From Terriglobia bacterium (GTDB taxonomy: Bacteria > Acidobacteriota > Terriglobia > UBA7540): a stretch of 61,553 nt of DNA. Shown one piece after another: positions 1 to 9,043 of the stretch. The notes beneath the pieces are model-generated. The model was given only the letters and a program-made list of their open reading frames with translations, ran no database searches and was not told where the DNA came from. Location: contig JASHOS010000263.1 of NCBI GenBank assembly GCA_030040995.1, positions 1 through 61,553 on the forward strand, given 5' to 3'. The translations under genes and the position numbers were made by a program. Each line of letters begins with the position of its first letter. Within the stretch, counting starts at the first letter, position 1.

Positions 1-750
1 CTCGGACCTCACCCGTTTCAACCTCACTTCGGCATCCGGTTCGACCCAATGGTTCCGAAGCTGGGCGACGTAGTCGTCGGAGCCTGTCACACGAATTGGC
101 GCGTTTCCCTTAAGGCGGTGCCCGAACGTAAACTCACCCGAGTGAATACCCGCAAACTCGAATGGGACCACCTGAGCATCTCTTCCCTCCCCCAGCAGCG
201 CAAGAATCCAGCGGATCGGGCGGACGAACCGCGGCCCTGCCTTCTGGGTCCAATACATTGTCTTCGGAAGGACCATCAGGCCTCGAATAGCTACCGGCAA
301 AACTTCAGCTAACACTTGAAGGGCGTTGTGCCCGGCCTCGGTGATCTCAAGCGCCAGATATTCACCTTTGGGAGTCCACGCACGCTTAAGGTCATTGACC
401 TGGGCGTTGTATCGCTCTGCAAAGGCATTCGCTGCTCGCGTGTAGAGACCGTCCCGGTCAATGCCTACACTGACGGAGGGACCGGTGATGCGGCGTGGCG
501 TTTCCAGTTGGCGTACCAAAAGGCCAGGCACATATACAGCCAGCCGCCGAGGTGTCGAAGATGGGTGCATAACTTGTGTCGTAAGCGGCGGGCCCGATTC
601 CTGGCCTGCAGGAGACCCCAACAAGCGATTACCAAGCAACCCAGCTTCGAGTTGTTGTTTCAAACACGCCTCCGCATCCTCCAAAAAGCGAGCGGGGATT
701 TCTTCGCAGCCGATTTCAAGCAGCAACGATGTAGTTGGAAGATCGCTCAC
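1..750 (-). CDS. glyS: Glycyl-tRNA synthetase beta subunit, 5' part (runs off window)
   Basis: Beta chain of the tetrameric alpha2beta2 glycyl-tRNA synthetase, which charges tRNA-Gly in the cytoplasm. Translating the minus strand from a GTG at 748-750 gives 250 open codons to the window edge. The N-terminus reads VSDLPTTSLLLEIGCEEIPA followed by RFL, matching the LLxEIGxEExPAxF opening of GlyS. Further in are the family segments around PKTMYW and RFVRPIRWILALL. A GGAG lies 7 nt upstream of the GTG, which decides the start. The C-terminal two thirds of the gene lie outside the window. Its partner glyQ is 387 bp upstream on the same strand, so the pair is probably co-transcribed despite the repeat-filled gap. 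Identity is clear; only the truncation limits confidence. Confidence 0.93.
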   Translation of the reverse strand, partial: MSDLPTTSLLLEIGCEEIPARFLEDAEACLKQQLEAGLLGNRLLGSPAGQESGPPLTTQVMHPSSTPRRLAVYVPGLLVRQLETPRRITGPSVSVGIDRDGLYTRAANAFAERYNAQVNDLKRAWTPKGEYLALEITEAGHNALQVLAEVLPVAIRGLMVLPKTMYWTQKAGPRFVRPIRWILALLGEGRDAQVVPFEFAGIHSGEFTFGHRLKGNAPIRVTGSDDYVAQLRNHWVEPDAEVRLKRVRSE

Positions 751-1137
751 TACTCAACTCCGAAAAGTCCGATTGGTACCCCTCACCCGCCTGCGGGCAG
801 AAGCCCTTCGGTGGGCGCAGGCCCGGCCCGAGCCGGTTGGAGAAAGCGCCGGCCGCGGCCCACCCTCTCCCTTAGGAGAGGGAAAACTGCGATCGTTAGT
901 TTCTCCTTCGCAGTGAAGAGACGCCACGCCCTAAACGTTCACGCCCGCTGTCGAGGCAAGAAATGCGGAACGCGCTCAGACTCAGAGAGGCGACCGGAAT
1001 CAGGCCGCAGATCACAGCCCTCTCCCGAGGGAGAGGGTGCCCGACGTAAGAGGGCGGGTGAGGGGTCATCTTCATGCCTCGCCGTTGTCGCGGAACGACA
1101 TGAGTTAGTGCTCGACTGTCACTGGCAGTCGCGGCGC
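751..1137. repeat. Repeat-filled glyQ-glyS spacer (two CCCTCACC/CCCTCTCC elements)
   Basis: No gene is supported here. The spacer holds two copies of the dispersed family called B in this annotation. One at about 779-881 opens with CCCCTCACCCGCC and closes with a CCCTCTCCC stem. One in reverse orientation lies at 1016-1069. A small hairpin of the TGTCGC...GCGACATGA type follows at about 1084-1102. Reading frames crossing the spacer have the composition of the repeat. The same elements recur at more than ten other places in the window. Confidence 0.75.
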
Positions 1138-2055
1138 TCATGCGGGTTGGGCCTCAAGAGACGCCGTCTTGCGTTCCAGGTCGATTGCCGCCACGCGGCA
1201 AGCCAATCGGCGAATGCGCGCGATCAGCGCGACACGCTCGGTGACGCTGATCGCTCCACGCGCGTCCAGAATATTAAACAGGTGCGAGCACTTCAGACAA
1301 AATTCATACACTTTCCAGAGCGGGAACCGCGTGCGGAAACGCTCATCTTTAGTTTGGGCAAACCTCTCCAAAAGGCGCGAGGCCTCACGCTCATTCAGGT
1401 CGAAGAGGGCGCGGCAGTTCTCGGCCGAAGCCTCCTCAAAATCATAAACCGAAAGCTCTAGTTCCTCCTGTCGCCTTAACTTCTTATAGGGCACCGAGTT
1501 GTTCCACATCACTTCAAACACGTCATTAACATTTTGAAGAAACGCCGCGATGCGCTCGAGACCGTAGGTGATTTCCACGCTGATCGGCTCGAGGTCCACG
1601 CCCCCGCACTGCTGGAAGTAGGTGAATTGAGTGATCTCGAGGCCATCCAGGACGACTTGCCAACCGATTCCCCAGGCGCCTAGCGTGGGCGCTTCCCAAT
1701 TGTCTTCTTCAAATCGAATGTCGTGTTTCGTCAGGTCGATGCCCAGGCTGGTGAGGCTCGCCAGGTATAAGTCCTGGATATTGGCGGGTGGGGGCTTCAA
1801 AATCACTTGCATCTGCGTATGCTTCACCAGGCGGTTGGGGTTCTCGCCGTATCGGCCATCCGCCGGCCGCCGTGAAGGCTGGACGTAGGCAACGCGCCAC
1901 GGCTCAGGACCGAGGACACGGAAGAAGGTTTCCGGGCACATGGTTCCCGCCCCAACCTCCATGTCGTACGGCAAAGCCAAAACACAACCCTGGTCCGCCC
2001 AGTATCGACTGAGATGGATAACCATATCCTGAAATGTTAAGCCTTCTCGCTCCAT
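1138..2055 (-). CDS. glyQ: Glycyl-tRNA synthetase alpha subunit
   Basis: Catalytic alpha chain of the bacterial alpha2beta2 glycyl-tRNA synthetase; it forms glycyl-adenylate and aminoacylates tRNA-Gly together with GlyS. The 305-residue product has the usual length and family landmarks: the opening [19 protein letters not shown], the class II motif around [15 protein letters not shown], the [19 protein letters not shown] segment, and [19 protein letters not shown]. The ATG at 2055 gives the correct N-terminus, although I see no strong Shine-Dalgarno sequence. It lies between recO (upstream) and glyS (downstream), all on the minus strand. Confidence 0.98.
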   Translation of the reverse strand: MEREGLTFQDMVIHLSRYWADQGCVLALPYDMEVGAGTMCPETFFRVLGPEPWRVAYVQPSRRPADGRYGENPNRLVKHTQMQVILKPPPANIQDLYLASLTSLGIDLTKHDIRFEEDNWEAPTLGAWGIGWQVVLDGLEITQFTYFQQCGGVDLEPISVEITYGLERIAAFLQNVNDVFEVMWNNSVPYKKLRRQEELELSVYDFEEASAENCRALFDLNEREASRLLERFAQTKDERFRTRFPLWKVYEFCLKCSHLFNILDARGAISVTERVALIARIRRLACRVAAIDLERKTASLEAQPA

Positions 2056-2105
2056 GCGAATATCTAAAGTGTTACTTTTGATTTTCAGCCTTCCTTCGCT
2101 TAAGG

Positions 2106-2190
2106 CCTCAGTTTCGGACGTGTACAGGCGGCTTTATGCCGTCATTCCGTGTGGCGGGGTAAACCCGCCGCTATGGTTGCAACTGAGGCG
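2106..2190. repeat. Family A palindromic repeat abutting the recO stop codon
   Basis: The element opens with CCTCAGTTTCGGAC and closes with AACTGAGGCG. Inside are GGCGGCTTTATGCC and GGCGGGGTAAACCCGCC hairpins. Its right end touches the recO stop codon at 2191-2193. Related copies lie at 25831-25922, 27778-27876, 41161-41244, 50662-50748 and 52246-52333. Confidence 0.8.
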
Positions 2191-2937
2191 TTATTCCTCC
2201 GCCAGCATTTGCAGGCTGACGAACTTTCGTTCCGCCGAAATCTCCATCCACTTTTCAAGCACGGGCCGGGCTTGTTGTGCCATTCGGGCAAGCCCTTCGG
2301 CGGCTAGCAAGACGTCGAGCCGCGTTGTTGCCACGCGTCCGAGCAGGCCTATGATCTCCGCTGCAAGGGATTGCCGCACCGGGGCCGCCTGGCACGCGGC
2401 ACAACTTAAGCCCACGCTCTCTGTGGAATAGCGCGCCGCCAGGCCTGTCAGAGAGCGGCCGCACGCCAAGCACCGGTCAAGCGGCGGCAAAAATCCGCCC
2501 AGCCTGAGCATCCAGTAATCGAAATAAAGCAAGGGCAAGTGAATTTCTCCCCTCGCTTGCATGCCTCTCAAGACAGTCAGAAACAGGCGAAAAGCGCGCT
2601 CGCTGACTTCGCGTTCGGGCAAGAACCGCTCGCCCGCCTCCACCATGTACTGAGCCGCGAGTTGCACGCGGTAATCGCGGCTCTGCATGGCGAAAAAGGA
2701 TTCAAGAAGCTCGGCCGAGTTGAGGCGGAGAAGCTCCCGATTCTCACGCTCGAAGAGGCAAAGGCGGACGTAGCTAAGCGGCTCAAGGAGACCACCGAAA
2801 CGGCTCTTGGGACGCTGGGCGCCGGTAGCGGCAGCCCGGATGCGACCTAATTGCCGGGAGAAGAGCGAAATAACCTTGTCCGCTTCACCGATCCGGTAGG
2901 TTCTGAGAACGATGGCTTCCGTTTCGCGCAGCGGCAT
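2191..2937 (-). CDS. recO: DNA repair protein RecO
   Basis: RecO is a recombination mediator of the RecFOR pathway. It binds and anneals single-stranded DNA and helps load RecA at gaps. From the ATG at 2937 the product is 248 residues, typical for the family. It starts MPLRETEAIVLRTYRIGEAD, a textbook RecO N-terminal OB-fold opening. A four-cysteine zinc finger follows (CLAC, then about 22 residues later CAAC). The frame stays open a further 50 codons upstream, but that extension resembles no RecO, so the internal ATG was chosen. The stop codon directly abuts a family A repeat. Confidence 0.93.
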   Translation of the reverse strand: MPLRETEAIVLRTYRIGEADKVISLFSRQLGRIRAAATGAQRPKSRFGGLLEPLSYVRLCLFERENRELLRLNSAELLESFFAMQSRDYRVQLAAQYMVEAGERFLPEREVSERAFRLFLTVLRGMQARGEIHLPLLYFDYWMLRLGGFLPPLDRCLACGRSLTGLAARYSTESVGLSCAACQAAPVRQSLAAEIIGLLGRVATTRLDVLLAAEGLARMAQQARPVLEKWMEISAERKFVSLQMLAEE

Positions 2938-3182
2938 GGGTGGAACGCGGCACCTTGGTCGGCGTGCCGACAACCTCATAACGTTAGCACACGACAAGCC
3001 TTTCACGAAATAAGCACGGCGGCCAGGCTGCTTGACGATAAACCTTGCGTCGTTAAGCTGGTCTTTGCCCCAGCGTCGGCTGGGCACTGGGAATCCGGGC
3101 CTGCGCCCACCGAAGGTCGCTTAGGCTCCAGAGCCTCGGCGACGGAGCGGCTCCTGCCGGCAGGCGGGTAAGCGCCTCGCCC

Positions 3183-3584
3183 CGAGCCACTGAGAAAACC
3201 GTCCTTCCGTCTGATTCGTCCCCACCGTCTCATCCCGCTCCGGCACAATCTCCGCCGTGGACCAGAAGCCAACTCGAAAAGGCCAATGCTGTTCCCAACT
3301 CCATCCGCTACCGCCCCACCCCGCGCCGCATGGCCGCCTCGCGCGCCAATCTGCTCATCGCGCACGCACGCCGCGCTTCCAAGCGCAGAGTTTCCCACCG
3401 TGGGAAACTCTGCGGCTCGTCCACGAAAACCAAACCGGGACAAGCGGCGCAGGCCGAGCCTGCACCCGCCGAAGGGATCCTTCCCGGCCCCGGTGCCCAG
3501 CAAAATATCTGGCCCATGAATCAGTGGTTAACTGGAGCGCAGCAGTGGAAAAGTTGCTTAACTTGTGCGTCAAAATTATGTTAA
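3183..3584 (+). pseudogene. Possible decayed reading frame, function unknown
   Basis: The plus-strand frame is open over about 130 codons. It reads plausibly protein-like on both sides of a 29-bp perfect hairpin at 3385-3413, for example SIRYRPTPRRMAASRANLL before it and STKTKPGQAAQAEPAPAEG after it. There is no convincing initiator or ribosome-binding site, and I recognise no family. It may be the remains of a gene invaded by a repeat, or simply an open stretch in GC-rich DNA. Confidence 0.2.
3384..3414. repeat. Perfect clamp hairpin (family C)
   Basis: Arms GCAGAGTTTCCCAC and GTGGGAAACTCTGC are exactly complementary and separated by one base. It belongs to the dispersed hairpin family with a constant GCAGA/TCTGC outer clamp found at least ten more times in the window. 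Confidence 0.85.
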
Positions 3585-3729
3585 CTGGGTGCTTCCACTA
3601 CAAATTATTATCAGACATGCCTGTGCAAAACGCTTCCCCGCCTGTTAGTAAGCTTCCCGAAATTTATTTGCATCAGCTTGGTACGGCGATGTAGAGTAAC
3701 GAACCAGTCAGAATCGAGGAGACAAAGCA

Positions 3730-4680
3730 TTGCCTGAGGCGCGTGTCGATGTTGTAGGTCTAGGATTGAATGCCACCGATACTGTTATCCTGGTGAGGGG
3801 CTTCCCTGCCCTGGGGGGGAAGGAGAGGGTGACTTCGTTATCCCGGCAGGCGGGCGGCCAGATCGCGACGGCCCTTGTCACTTGCCAGCGGTTAGGTCTG
3901 CGGAGTCGGTACCTCGGCAAGATGGGTGACGATGAGGCTGGCACGTTTCAACTGGAAAGTCTGAAGCGCGAGGGGATCGATCTAAGCCGGGCTTCCGTCG
4001 TTAGTGGGACGCCTAATCAGTTTGGCTACATCATTGTAGACGAAGCAACAGGTGAGCGGACGGTCTTCTGGGACCGTGACTCCCGCTTAGCTGTTACGGC
4101 AGCCGAGCTAGCAAGAGATGCCATCGTTCAATCGAGGTGCCTGCACCTCGACGGCTGTGATGTCGAGGCTTGCCTGACCGCTGCCCGATGGGCGCGAGAG
4201 GCTGGAATACCCGTCGTTGCAGACCTCGATACGGTCTATAAGGAAGTGGAGAAGCTCTTTCCTTACATTGATTATCTCCTGGCTTCGGCGAATTTCTTGC
4301 CGTCGGCTACTGGCAAGGATGACCCGTTTCTCGTCCTGGAAGACATGGCGCACGAATACGGGATGAAAGCGCCTGGCATGACGCTGGGGCGCGATGGTGC
4401 GCTGGTTTATTCGGAGGGCAGATTCACCTACTCTCCCGGATTTGTGGTCGAAACCGTCGATACAACCGGAGCCGGGGATGTTTTTCACGGCGCCTTCATT
4501 TATGGCCTGCTTCTAGGCTGGCCTCTCGATCGCATTTTGGACTTCTCGAACGCAATGGCGGCATTCAACTGCATGTCTCTGGGAGCCCGGGGCGGCATCC
4601 GGACAGAGGCCGAGGCCCTGGCTCTTATGGCTCATGGAACGCGCCACGTGAACCGGCAGTACGCTGCCGCGGCGAGGTAG
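3730..4680 (+). CDS. PfkB/ribokinase-family carbohydrate kinase
   Basis: An ATP-dependent sugar or nucleoside kinase of the ribokinase fold, probably cytoplasmic; the exact substrate cannot be read from sequence. The 316-residue product has the first family signature around GGQIATALVTCQRLGLRSRY. Near the C-terminus is the second signature DTTGAGDVFHGAF, whose Asp is the catalytic base and whose GAGD forms the anion hole. The start is a TTG at 3730 preceded by GAGGAG at a spacing of 8; no ATG upstream fits. It stands alone between repeat-rich spacers. Fructokinase, ribokinase or sulfofructose kinase would all fit the motifs. Confidence 0.88.
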   Translation: MPEARVDVVGLGLNATDTVILVRGFPALGGKERVTSLSRQAGGQIATALVTCQRLGLRSRYLGKMGDDEAGTFQLESLKREGIDLSRASVVSGTPNQFGYIIVDEATGERTVFWDRDSRLAVTAAELARDAIVQSRCLHLDGCDVEACLTAARWAREAGIPVVADLDTVYKEVEKLFPYIDYLLASANFLPSATGKDDPFLVLEDMAHEYGMKAPGMTLGRDGALVYSEGRFTYSPGFVVETVDTTGAGDVFHGAFIYGLLLGWPLDRILDFSNAMAAFNCMSLGARGGIRTEAEALALMAHGTRHVNRQYAAAAR

Positions 4681-4710
4681 GGTTAGGGCATGCGCACAAA
4701 TGACAGGAGG

Positions 4711-4850
4711 CAGAGGTAGCGCAGCACGGTCTTGCGGCCGCAACCAAACCCCGCTTTCCGGCACGACCCTCGGTAGCCCCAACGGGGCGCTCTACCCTAG
4801 CCCAGGGCTGTCGCCCTGGGCTATGATATTCCGACCCTTCGGGCCTTGCA
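4711..4850. repeat. Composite palindromic repeat block
   Basis: Three elements in a row. First a GGTAGCGCAGC...GCGGCCGCAACC element (about 4714-4750). Second a GCCCC-AAC-GGGGC stem near 4776-4788. Third an 11-bp hairpin TAGCCCAGGGC/GCCCTGGGCTA at 4798-4808/4813-4823 with loop TGTC, followed by a CCCTTCGGG stem. The strong hairpins could also slow or end transcription from the kinase gene, but no U-tract follows. Confidence 0.65.
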
Positions 4851-4926
4851 TGGCCGGACGCTCTTGCCAGTTCGGTCAAATTTGGTCGGCTGGCAGTTTA
4901 TAAAACCCTCTCCCTCGGAGTTATTT

Positions 4927-5706
4927 ATGAGCGAGAAAACACGCTACGCGCTGATCACTGGAGCCTCCAGCGGCATCGGAGAGTGTTTTGCCCGCGCCCT
5001 CGCGCGGCGGCGGCGGAATTTGGTGTTGGTTGCGAGATCGGCGGAGAAGCTTCAAACGCTGGCAGCCGAACTCAGCCAAAGCCACCAGGTCGCAGCCATT
5101 CCGCTGGTCGTGGACTTGGCCGAATCAGGCGCAGCCTCGCGGGTGCACGAAACGCTGAAGCAGCAGCAAATCGAAATCGACCTGCTCGTCAATAATGCCG
5201 GAATTGGCGCGCAGGGGGAATTCTGGAATGTACCTCTGGACCGCCAGGCCCGCATCATTCAACTTAATATTCAAGCTTTGGTTGAACTTTCTGCGCTTCT
5301 CGTCCCGCCTATGGTTCAAAGGCGGGAAGGTGCAATCATCAATGTCTCCTCCACAGCCAGTTTTCAGCCCCTTCCCTACAGTTCCGTTTACGCCGCCAGC
5401 AAAGCGTTTGTGACCGGCTTCTCCACCGGAATCGCCGAAGAACTCCGGCCTTATAAAGTCAAAGTGGTGACGCTGTGTCCCGGGACCACGCGCACGCAAT
5501 TTTTCGATTCCGGAGGTTACGGTCCGCGCCGGTTTCGGGGGGGCTATCAGGAGCCGGAGAAGGTGGCGCAGGCCGGCTTGCAGGCGCTCGACCGCGGCGG
5601 CGGCCTCGTCCTTTCACGCCCTCTCGATCGGTGCCTGATATTTATCGAACGGTTCCTGCCGCGCCGCTGGATTGCGCAGGGCGCCGCCGGACTCTTCAAG
5701 CCCTGA
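4927..5706 (+). CDS. Short-chain dehydrogenase/reductase (SDR)
   Basis: An NAD(P)-dependent oxidoreductase of the classical SDR fold, substrate unknown. The 259-residue product begins MSEKTRYALITGASSGIGEC with the TGxxxGIG cofactor motif. It carries the NNAG motif (LLVNNAGIGAQG), the catalytic Ser in NVSSTAS, and YAASK with the catalytic Tyr and Lys. The order and spacing match the DltE/YqjQ-like branch. The ATG at 4927 has GGAG 7 nt upstream; an earlier in-frame ATG at 4846 would add 27 residues encoded by repeat DNA and was rejected. It probably forms its own transcription unit. Confidence 0.9.
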   Translation: MSEKTRYALITGASSGIGECFARALARRRRNLVLVARSAEKLQTLAAELSQSHQVAAIPLVVDLAESGAASRVHETLKQQQIEIDLLVNNAGIGAQGEFWNVPLDRQARIIQLNIQALVELSALLVPPMVQRREGAIINVSSTASFQPLPYSSVYAASKAFVTGFSTGIAEELRPYKVKVVTLCPGTTRTQFFDSGGYGPRRFRGGYQEPEKVAQAGLQALDRGGGLVLSRPLDRCLIFIERFLPRRWIAQGAAGLFKP

Positions 5707-6202
5707 CCGCTCACAGAATCCTCGTAGTTGACACCATACCGCATAGAGACGTAGGATATCTACGTGCAGCGCCGTGACGAGTGACGAGCAAAGACGTAGG
5801 GGCGCGGCTTGCTGCGCCCCGCTTGCCCTTCGGTAGCGCAGACTTCGTGCTTTTCGAAGTCTGCGGCTTTTATTCCGGAACGGGGCGACAAGCCGCAGAG
5901 TTTCCAGAAACCGGAAACTCTGCGTTGCAAGGTCGCAAATCTTGTTCCTTGTGGCAAGCTCTTGACGCCGGTCATTCTGAGCGCAGCGAAGAATCTCCGT
6001 ATTCGTTCCACCGAAATATAGGGATTCTTCGCTCGCTGCGCTCGCTCAGAATGACAGTCTCACTTGGTTGCGGCCGCAAGGCCGCGCTGCGCTACCCGTT
6101 CCGGGCTGTGCTAAAAGCCGCAGACCGAGAAGCGGCCTGTGCCACGCCACTGAAACCTGACGCCGAGCACCTGATACCTGACACTGGCCGCGAGGTGACG
6201 CG
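5707..6202. repeat. Repeat block upstream of the first permease
   Basis: No gene is supported. In order: GAGCAAAGACGTAGGGG (also near 8860 and 11717); two clamp hairpins at 5838-5864 (arms GCAGACTTCG/CGAAGTCTGC) and 5895-5923 (arms GCAGAGTTTCC/GGAAACTCTGC); an ~85-bp palindrome at 5971-6055 opening GTCATTCTGAGCGCAGCG and closing with its complement; and a GGTTGCGGCCGCAAGGCCGC element at 6064-6097. The block is partly duplicated at 8846-9043 ahead of the second permease. Confidence 0.75.
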
Positions 6203-8827
6203 ATGAAATTCTTTGCATGGTTGAGGCTCAAGAAACAACGCGAGCGAGAGCTCGATGAAGAGATTCGCGCCCATTTGGCGATGGCCAGCGGCGAGCGGAT
6301 CGAGCGGGGCGAAAGCCCTGCCGAAGCTGAGGCGAACGCCCGGCGCGAATTCGGAAACACCGTGCTGGTGAAAGAAGTCACGCGCGACATGTGGGGCTGG
6401 CGCTGGCTCGAAGCCTTGCTTCAGGATGCTCGCTACGGTCTTCGCCAACTGCGCCACAATCCTGGCTTCACGGCCATCGCGGTAGTCACACTCGCACTCG
6501 GCATTGGCGCGAACACCGCCATGTTCAGCGTGGTGAATGCTGTGCTGCTGCGCCCCTTGCCTTTTCGCGACCCTGGCCGGTTAGTTGCAATCGAGGGGAT
6601 TTCTGCGGTCAGGATTGCTCACCTCAACGGTTTTCCCAACTTCATCGCCGGTTGGGAGGATTGGGTTGCCAAGACTCGCACTCTTCGAGGTGTAAGCATC
6701 TACGACACCGCGGGGGTGAATGTGGCCGGCGGAGAGCAGCCGGAGCATCTTCCCGCCGCCGCCGTTTCGGCAAACTTTTTCCAGCTTCTCGGCGTGGGAG
6801 CCGCGCGTGGGCGAACCTTTCTGCCCCAGGAGGGCGCCCCGGGACACGCGGTAGCGATCATAAGTTACGACCTTTGGCAGGGACGCTTTGCGGCGGACCG
6901 CTCTATCGCCGGCAAAGTTATCGATTTGGCTGGCAAACCCTATACGGTGGTTGGAGTGATGCCGCCTGGGTTTGAGTTTCCGGGCGACACCCAGATTTGG
7001 GTTCCCAGCTTTGGCACCGTCGCGATGACGCTCTTTGGCCAACAGGCTGTCGCGATTCGCGCTGTCGCCCGCCTGAAGCGCGGCATCACGCCCGAGCAAG
7101 CCCGTAGCGAGCTGACTGTTTTCCTCGAACACATGAATCAGGGTCACGCGGGACCATTTAGCTCTAAGGTGACGGTGACACCTCTGAGGCTTGATCTGGT
7201 TAAGAATGTCCGTTCCGTCCTGCTGGTGTTGATGGGCGCAGTCGGACTGGTGTTGTTAATTGCATGCGCTGATGTGGCCAATCTGCTGATGGCGAGGAAC
7301 ACGGGGCGGGCGCACGAGCTGGCGATCCGCGCGGCGATGGGGGCTGGCCGGAGGCGACTGCTGCGGCAACTTCTCACGGAAAGCTTGGTGCTTTCGCTTT
7401 CGGGCGGAGCGGCTGGGCTCGCGATCGGAGCAGGAGGCGTTCGACTGGCACGCGCGCTGATCTCTCCCAGTCTAATGCCGAGACAAACAATCCATTTAGA
7501 CGGCTGGGTGCTGATCTTCACGCTTGCAGTCGCGGTAGCAACCGGGGTCGTGAGCGGCCTTCTTCCCGCGTTCGGCAGTTCCAAGGTTGTCTTGACCGAA
7601 GCTCTGAAGGAATCCGGCGGCAGGTCTGTCCCGCACGCCAGCTTGAGCGGGAGTCACCGCCTGCGCTGGGGTCTTGGGAGTATGGAAGTGGCTTTGGCCC
7701 TCATCCTGCTCATCGGCGCCAGCCTGCTCATCGAGAGTCTGTTCACGTTGTCCAACGTAAATCCTGGATTCCGATCTCATCATTTGTTAACGGCCAGATT
7801 CTTCCTCACCGGACCTGCCTACAGGCCCAGCGGCCGCCAGACCGCCTTCTATGAACAGGTGCTCAATCGCGTGCGAGCGCAGCACGGCGTGCGCGAGGCG
7901 GCATTCGTTACCTCGCTGCCGCTCGGTGGAGGCGTGTCGTTGATGTACAGCGTGGGCCTGGAAGGGACGCCCACTGCTAACCCTGACACCTCCCGTAAAT
8001 GGGCAATCTACTGCAGGGTGAGCCCTGACTATTTCCGCGCGATGGGCATCCCGTTGCTCGAGGGCAGAGCGTTTAACGAGCTCGACCGCACCGGCTCTCC
8101 GCCGGTGGTTGTAGTGAGCCGGACGATGGCTCGCCGGTTCTGGCCGGGCCAGGACCCCATCGGAAAGCGCATCACCATGTTTGGTCCGCCACAGTGGATG
8201 ACCGTAGTGGGAATTGTGGGTGACGTGCGCCACTGGGGCTTAAGCGAACAGCCCGATGCCGAAATGTACATTCCGCTTTTCCAAGTGCCGCCGGAATCGG
8301 CTTTTTTGGTAGTCCACAGCGACGGCCCTGTCACTGCCTCTGACCTTAGACGCGCGGTCCACGGCGTTGACCCCTCGGAGCCAGTTACCTTCGTGCGCAC
8401 CGTGCAGGAACTCATTTCCGTCGCAACGGCCGGCCCTCGCTTCCGTGCTGAGGTGCTGGGGATTTTCGCAGGACTGGCCTTGTTGTTGGCCCTCATTGGC
8501 GTGTATGGCGTCGTTTCTTACTCCGTAGCCCGTCGGACGCACGAAATCGGCATTCGCATGGCGCTCGGCGCGCAGGGGAGCGATGTGCTGCGACTGCTGA
8601 TGCGGCAAGGAATAGCACTTGCAGGTGCCGGCCTGTGCGTCGGAATCGGCGGCGCACTCGCTCTCACGCGCTTATTGTCTAGCTTGCTCTACGGCGTCAG
8701 GCCTACCGATCCACCAACGTTTGTCGCGGCCTCGTTGATTTTGACCGGCGCGACGCTTCTTGCGTGCTACATTCCCGCACGCCGGGCGCTGAAGATCGAT
8801 CCAATGACAGCACTGCGCCATGAGTGA
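6203..8827 (+). CDS. MacB/FtsX-type ABC transporter permease, large orphan form (first copy)
   Basis: Inner-membrane protein of the MacB-like permease superfamily, in the fused-duplicate form common in Acidobacteriota and normally lacking a dedicated ATPase beside it. The 874 residues comprise a soluble N-terminal region (about 1-75, with [20 protein letters not shown]), a first transmembrane helix near 90-115 ([19 protein letters not shown]), a MacB periplasmic domain, an FtsX block, a second periplasmic domain and a final FtsX block. It ends [10 protein letters not shown], typical of these proteins. The ATG follows GAGGTG at a spacing of 5. No ATP-binding gene is near, so the partner or function (export, mechanotransmission) is unknown. 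Codons 1 to ~115 and the upstream DNA are nearly identical to those of the next gene. Confidence 0.92.
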   Translation: MKFFAWLRLKKQRERELDEEIRAHLAMASGERIERGESPAEAEANARREFGNTVLVKEVTRDMWGWRWLEALLQDARYGLRQLRHNPGFTAIAVVTLALGIGANTAMFSVVNAVLLRPLPFRDPGRLVAIEGISAVRIAHLNGFPNFIAGWEDWVAKTRTLRGVSIYDTAGVNVAGGEQPEHLPAAAVSANFFQLLGVGAARGRTFLPQEGAPGHAVAIISYDLWQGRFAADRSIAGKVIDLAGKPYTVVGVMPPGFEFPGDTQIWVPSFGTVAMTLFGQQAVAIRAVARLKRGITPEQARSELTVFLEHMNQGHAGPFSSKVTVTPLRLDLVKNVRSVLLVLMGAVGLVLLIACADVANLLMARNTGRAHELAIRAAMGAGRRRLLRQLLTESLVLSLSGGAAGLAIGAGGVRLARALISPSLMPRQTIHLDGWVLIFTLAVAVATGVVSGLLPAFGSSKVVLTEALKESGGRSVPHASLSGSHRLRWGLGSMEVALALILLIGASLLIESLFTLSNVNPGFRSHHLLTARFFLTGPAYRPSGRQTAFYEQVLNRVRAQHGVREAAFVTSLPLGGGVSLMYSVGLEGTPTANPDTSRKWAIYCRVSPDYFRAMGIPLLEGRAFNELDRTGSPPVVVVSRTMARRFWPGQDPIGKRITMFGPPQWMTVVGIVGDVRHWGLSEQPDAEMYIPLFQVPPESAFLVVHSDGPVTASDLRRAVHGVDPSEPVTFVRTVQELISVATAGPRFRAEVLGIFAGLALLLALIGVYGVVSYSVARRTHEIGIRMALGAQGSDVLRLLMRQGIALAGAGLCVGIGGALALTRLLSSLLYGVRPTDPPTFVAASLILTGATLLACYIPARRALKIDPMTALRHE

Positions 8828-9043
8828 CGCAGTGATCAGGGACAAGTGATGAGTGGCGAGCAAAGACGTAGGGGAGCGGCTTGCTGCGCCCTGCGGTAGC
8901 GCAGACTTCGTGCCTTTCGAAGTCTGCGGCTTTTATTCTGGAACGGGGCGTCAAGCCGCAGAGTTTCCACAAACGGGAAACTCTGCGCTACCCTACGCCT
9001 GACACCTGGCACCCGACACCTGTATTGGCCGCGAGGTGACGCG
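8828..9043. repeat. Duplicated leader block between the two permeases
   Basis: A shorter copy of the block ahead of the first permease: GAGCAAAGACGTAGGGG near 8860, clamp hairpins at 8901-8927 and 8958-8986 with the same inner stems as at 5838-5923, then TTGGCCGCGAGGTGACGCG carrying the ribosome-binding site. The ~200-bp insert holding the GTCATTCTGAGC palindrome of the first copy is absent. Confidence 0.8.

Larger units (their letters stand above)
2938..3729. other. Long spacer with repeats and a possible decayed reading frame
   Basis: About 790 bp without a confident gene. A large family B element lies at about 3090-3170 and is the reverse complement of the one near 42230-42290. A perfect clamp hairpin lies at 3385-3413. 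An open but initiator-poor plus-strand frame runs 3183-3584 (separate entry). The final ~100 bp is AT-richer and leads into the sugar kinase gene, so it probably contains that gene's promoter, but no clear -35/-10 pair was found. Confidence 0.5.

Noticed and set aside
316..1461. Long plus-strand open frame opposite glyS and glyQ
   Set aside because: It crosses two true genes on the other strand and a repeat block; its translation has no family pattern.
5781..6206. 141-codon plus-strand frame before the first permease
   Set aside because: Composed of clamp hairpins and the GTCATTCTGAGC palindrome; overlaps the permease start.
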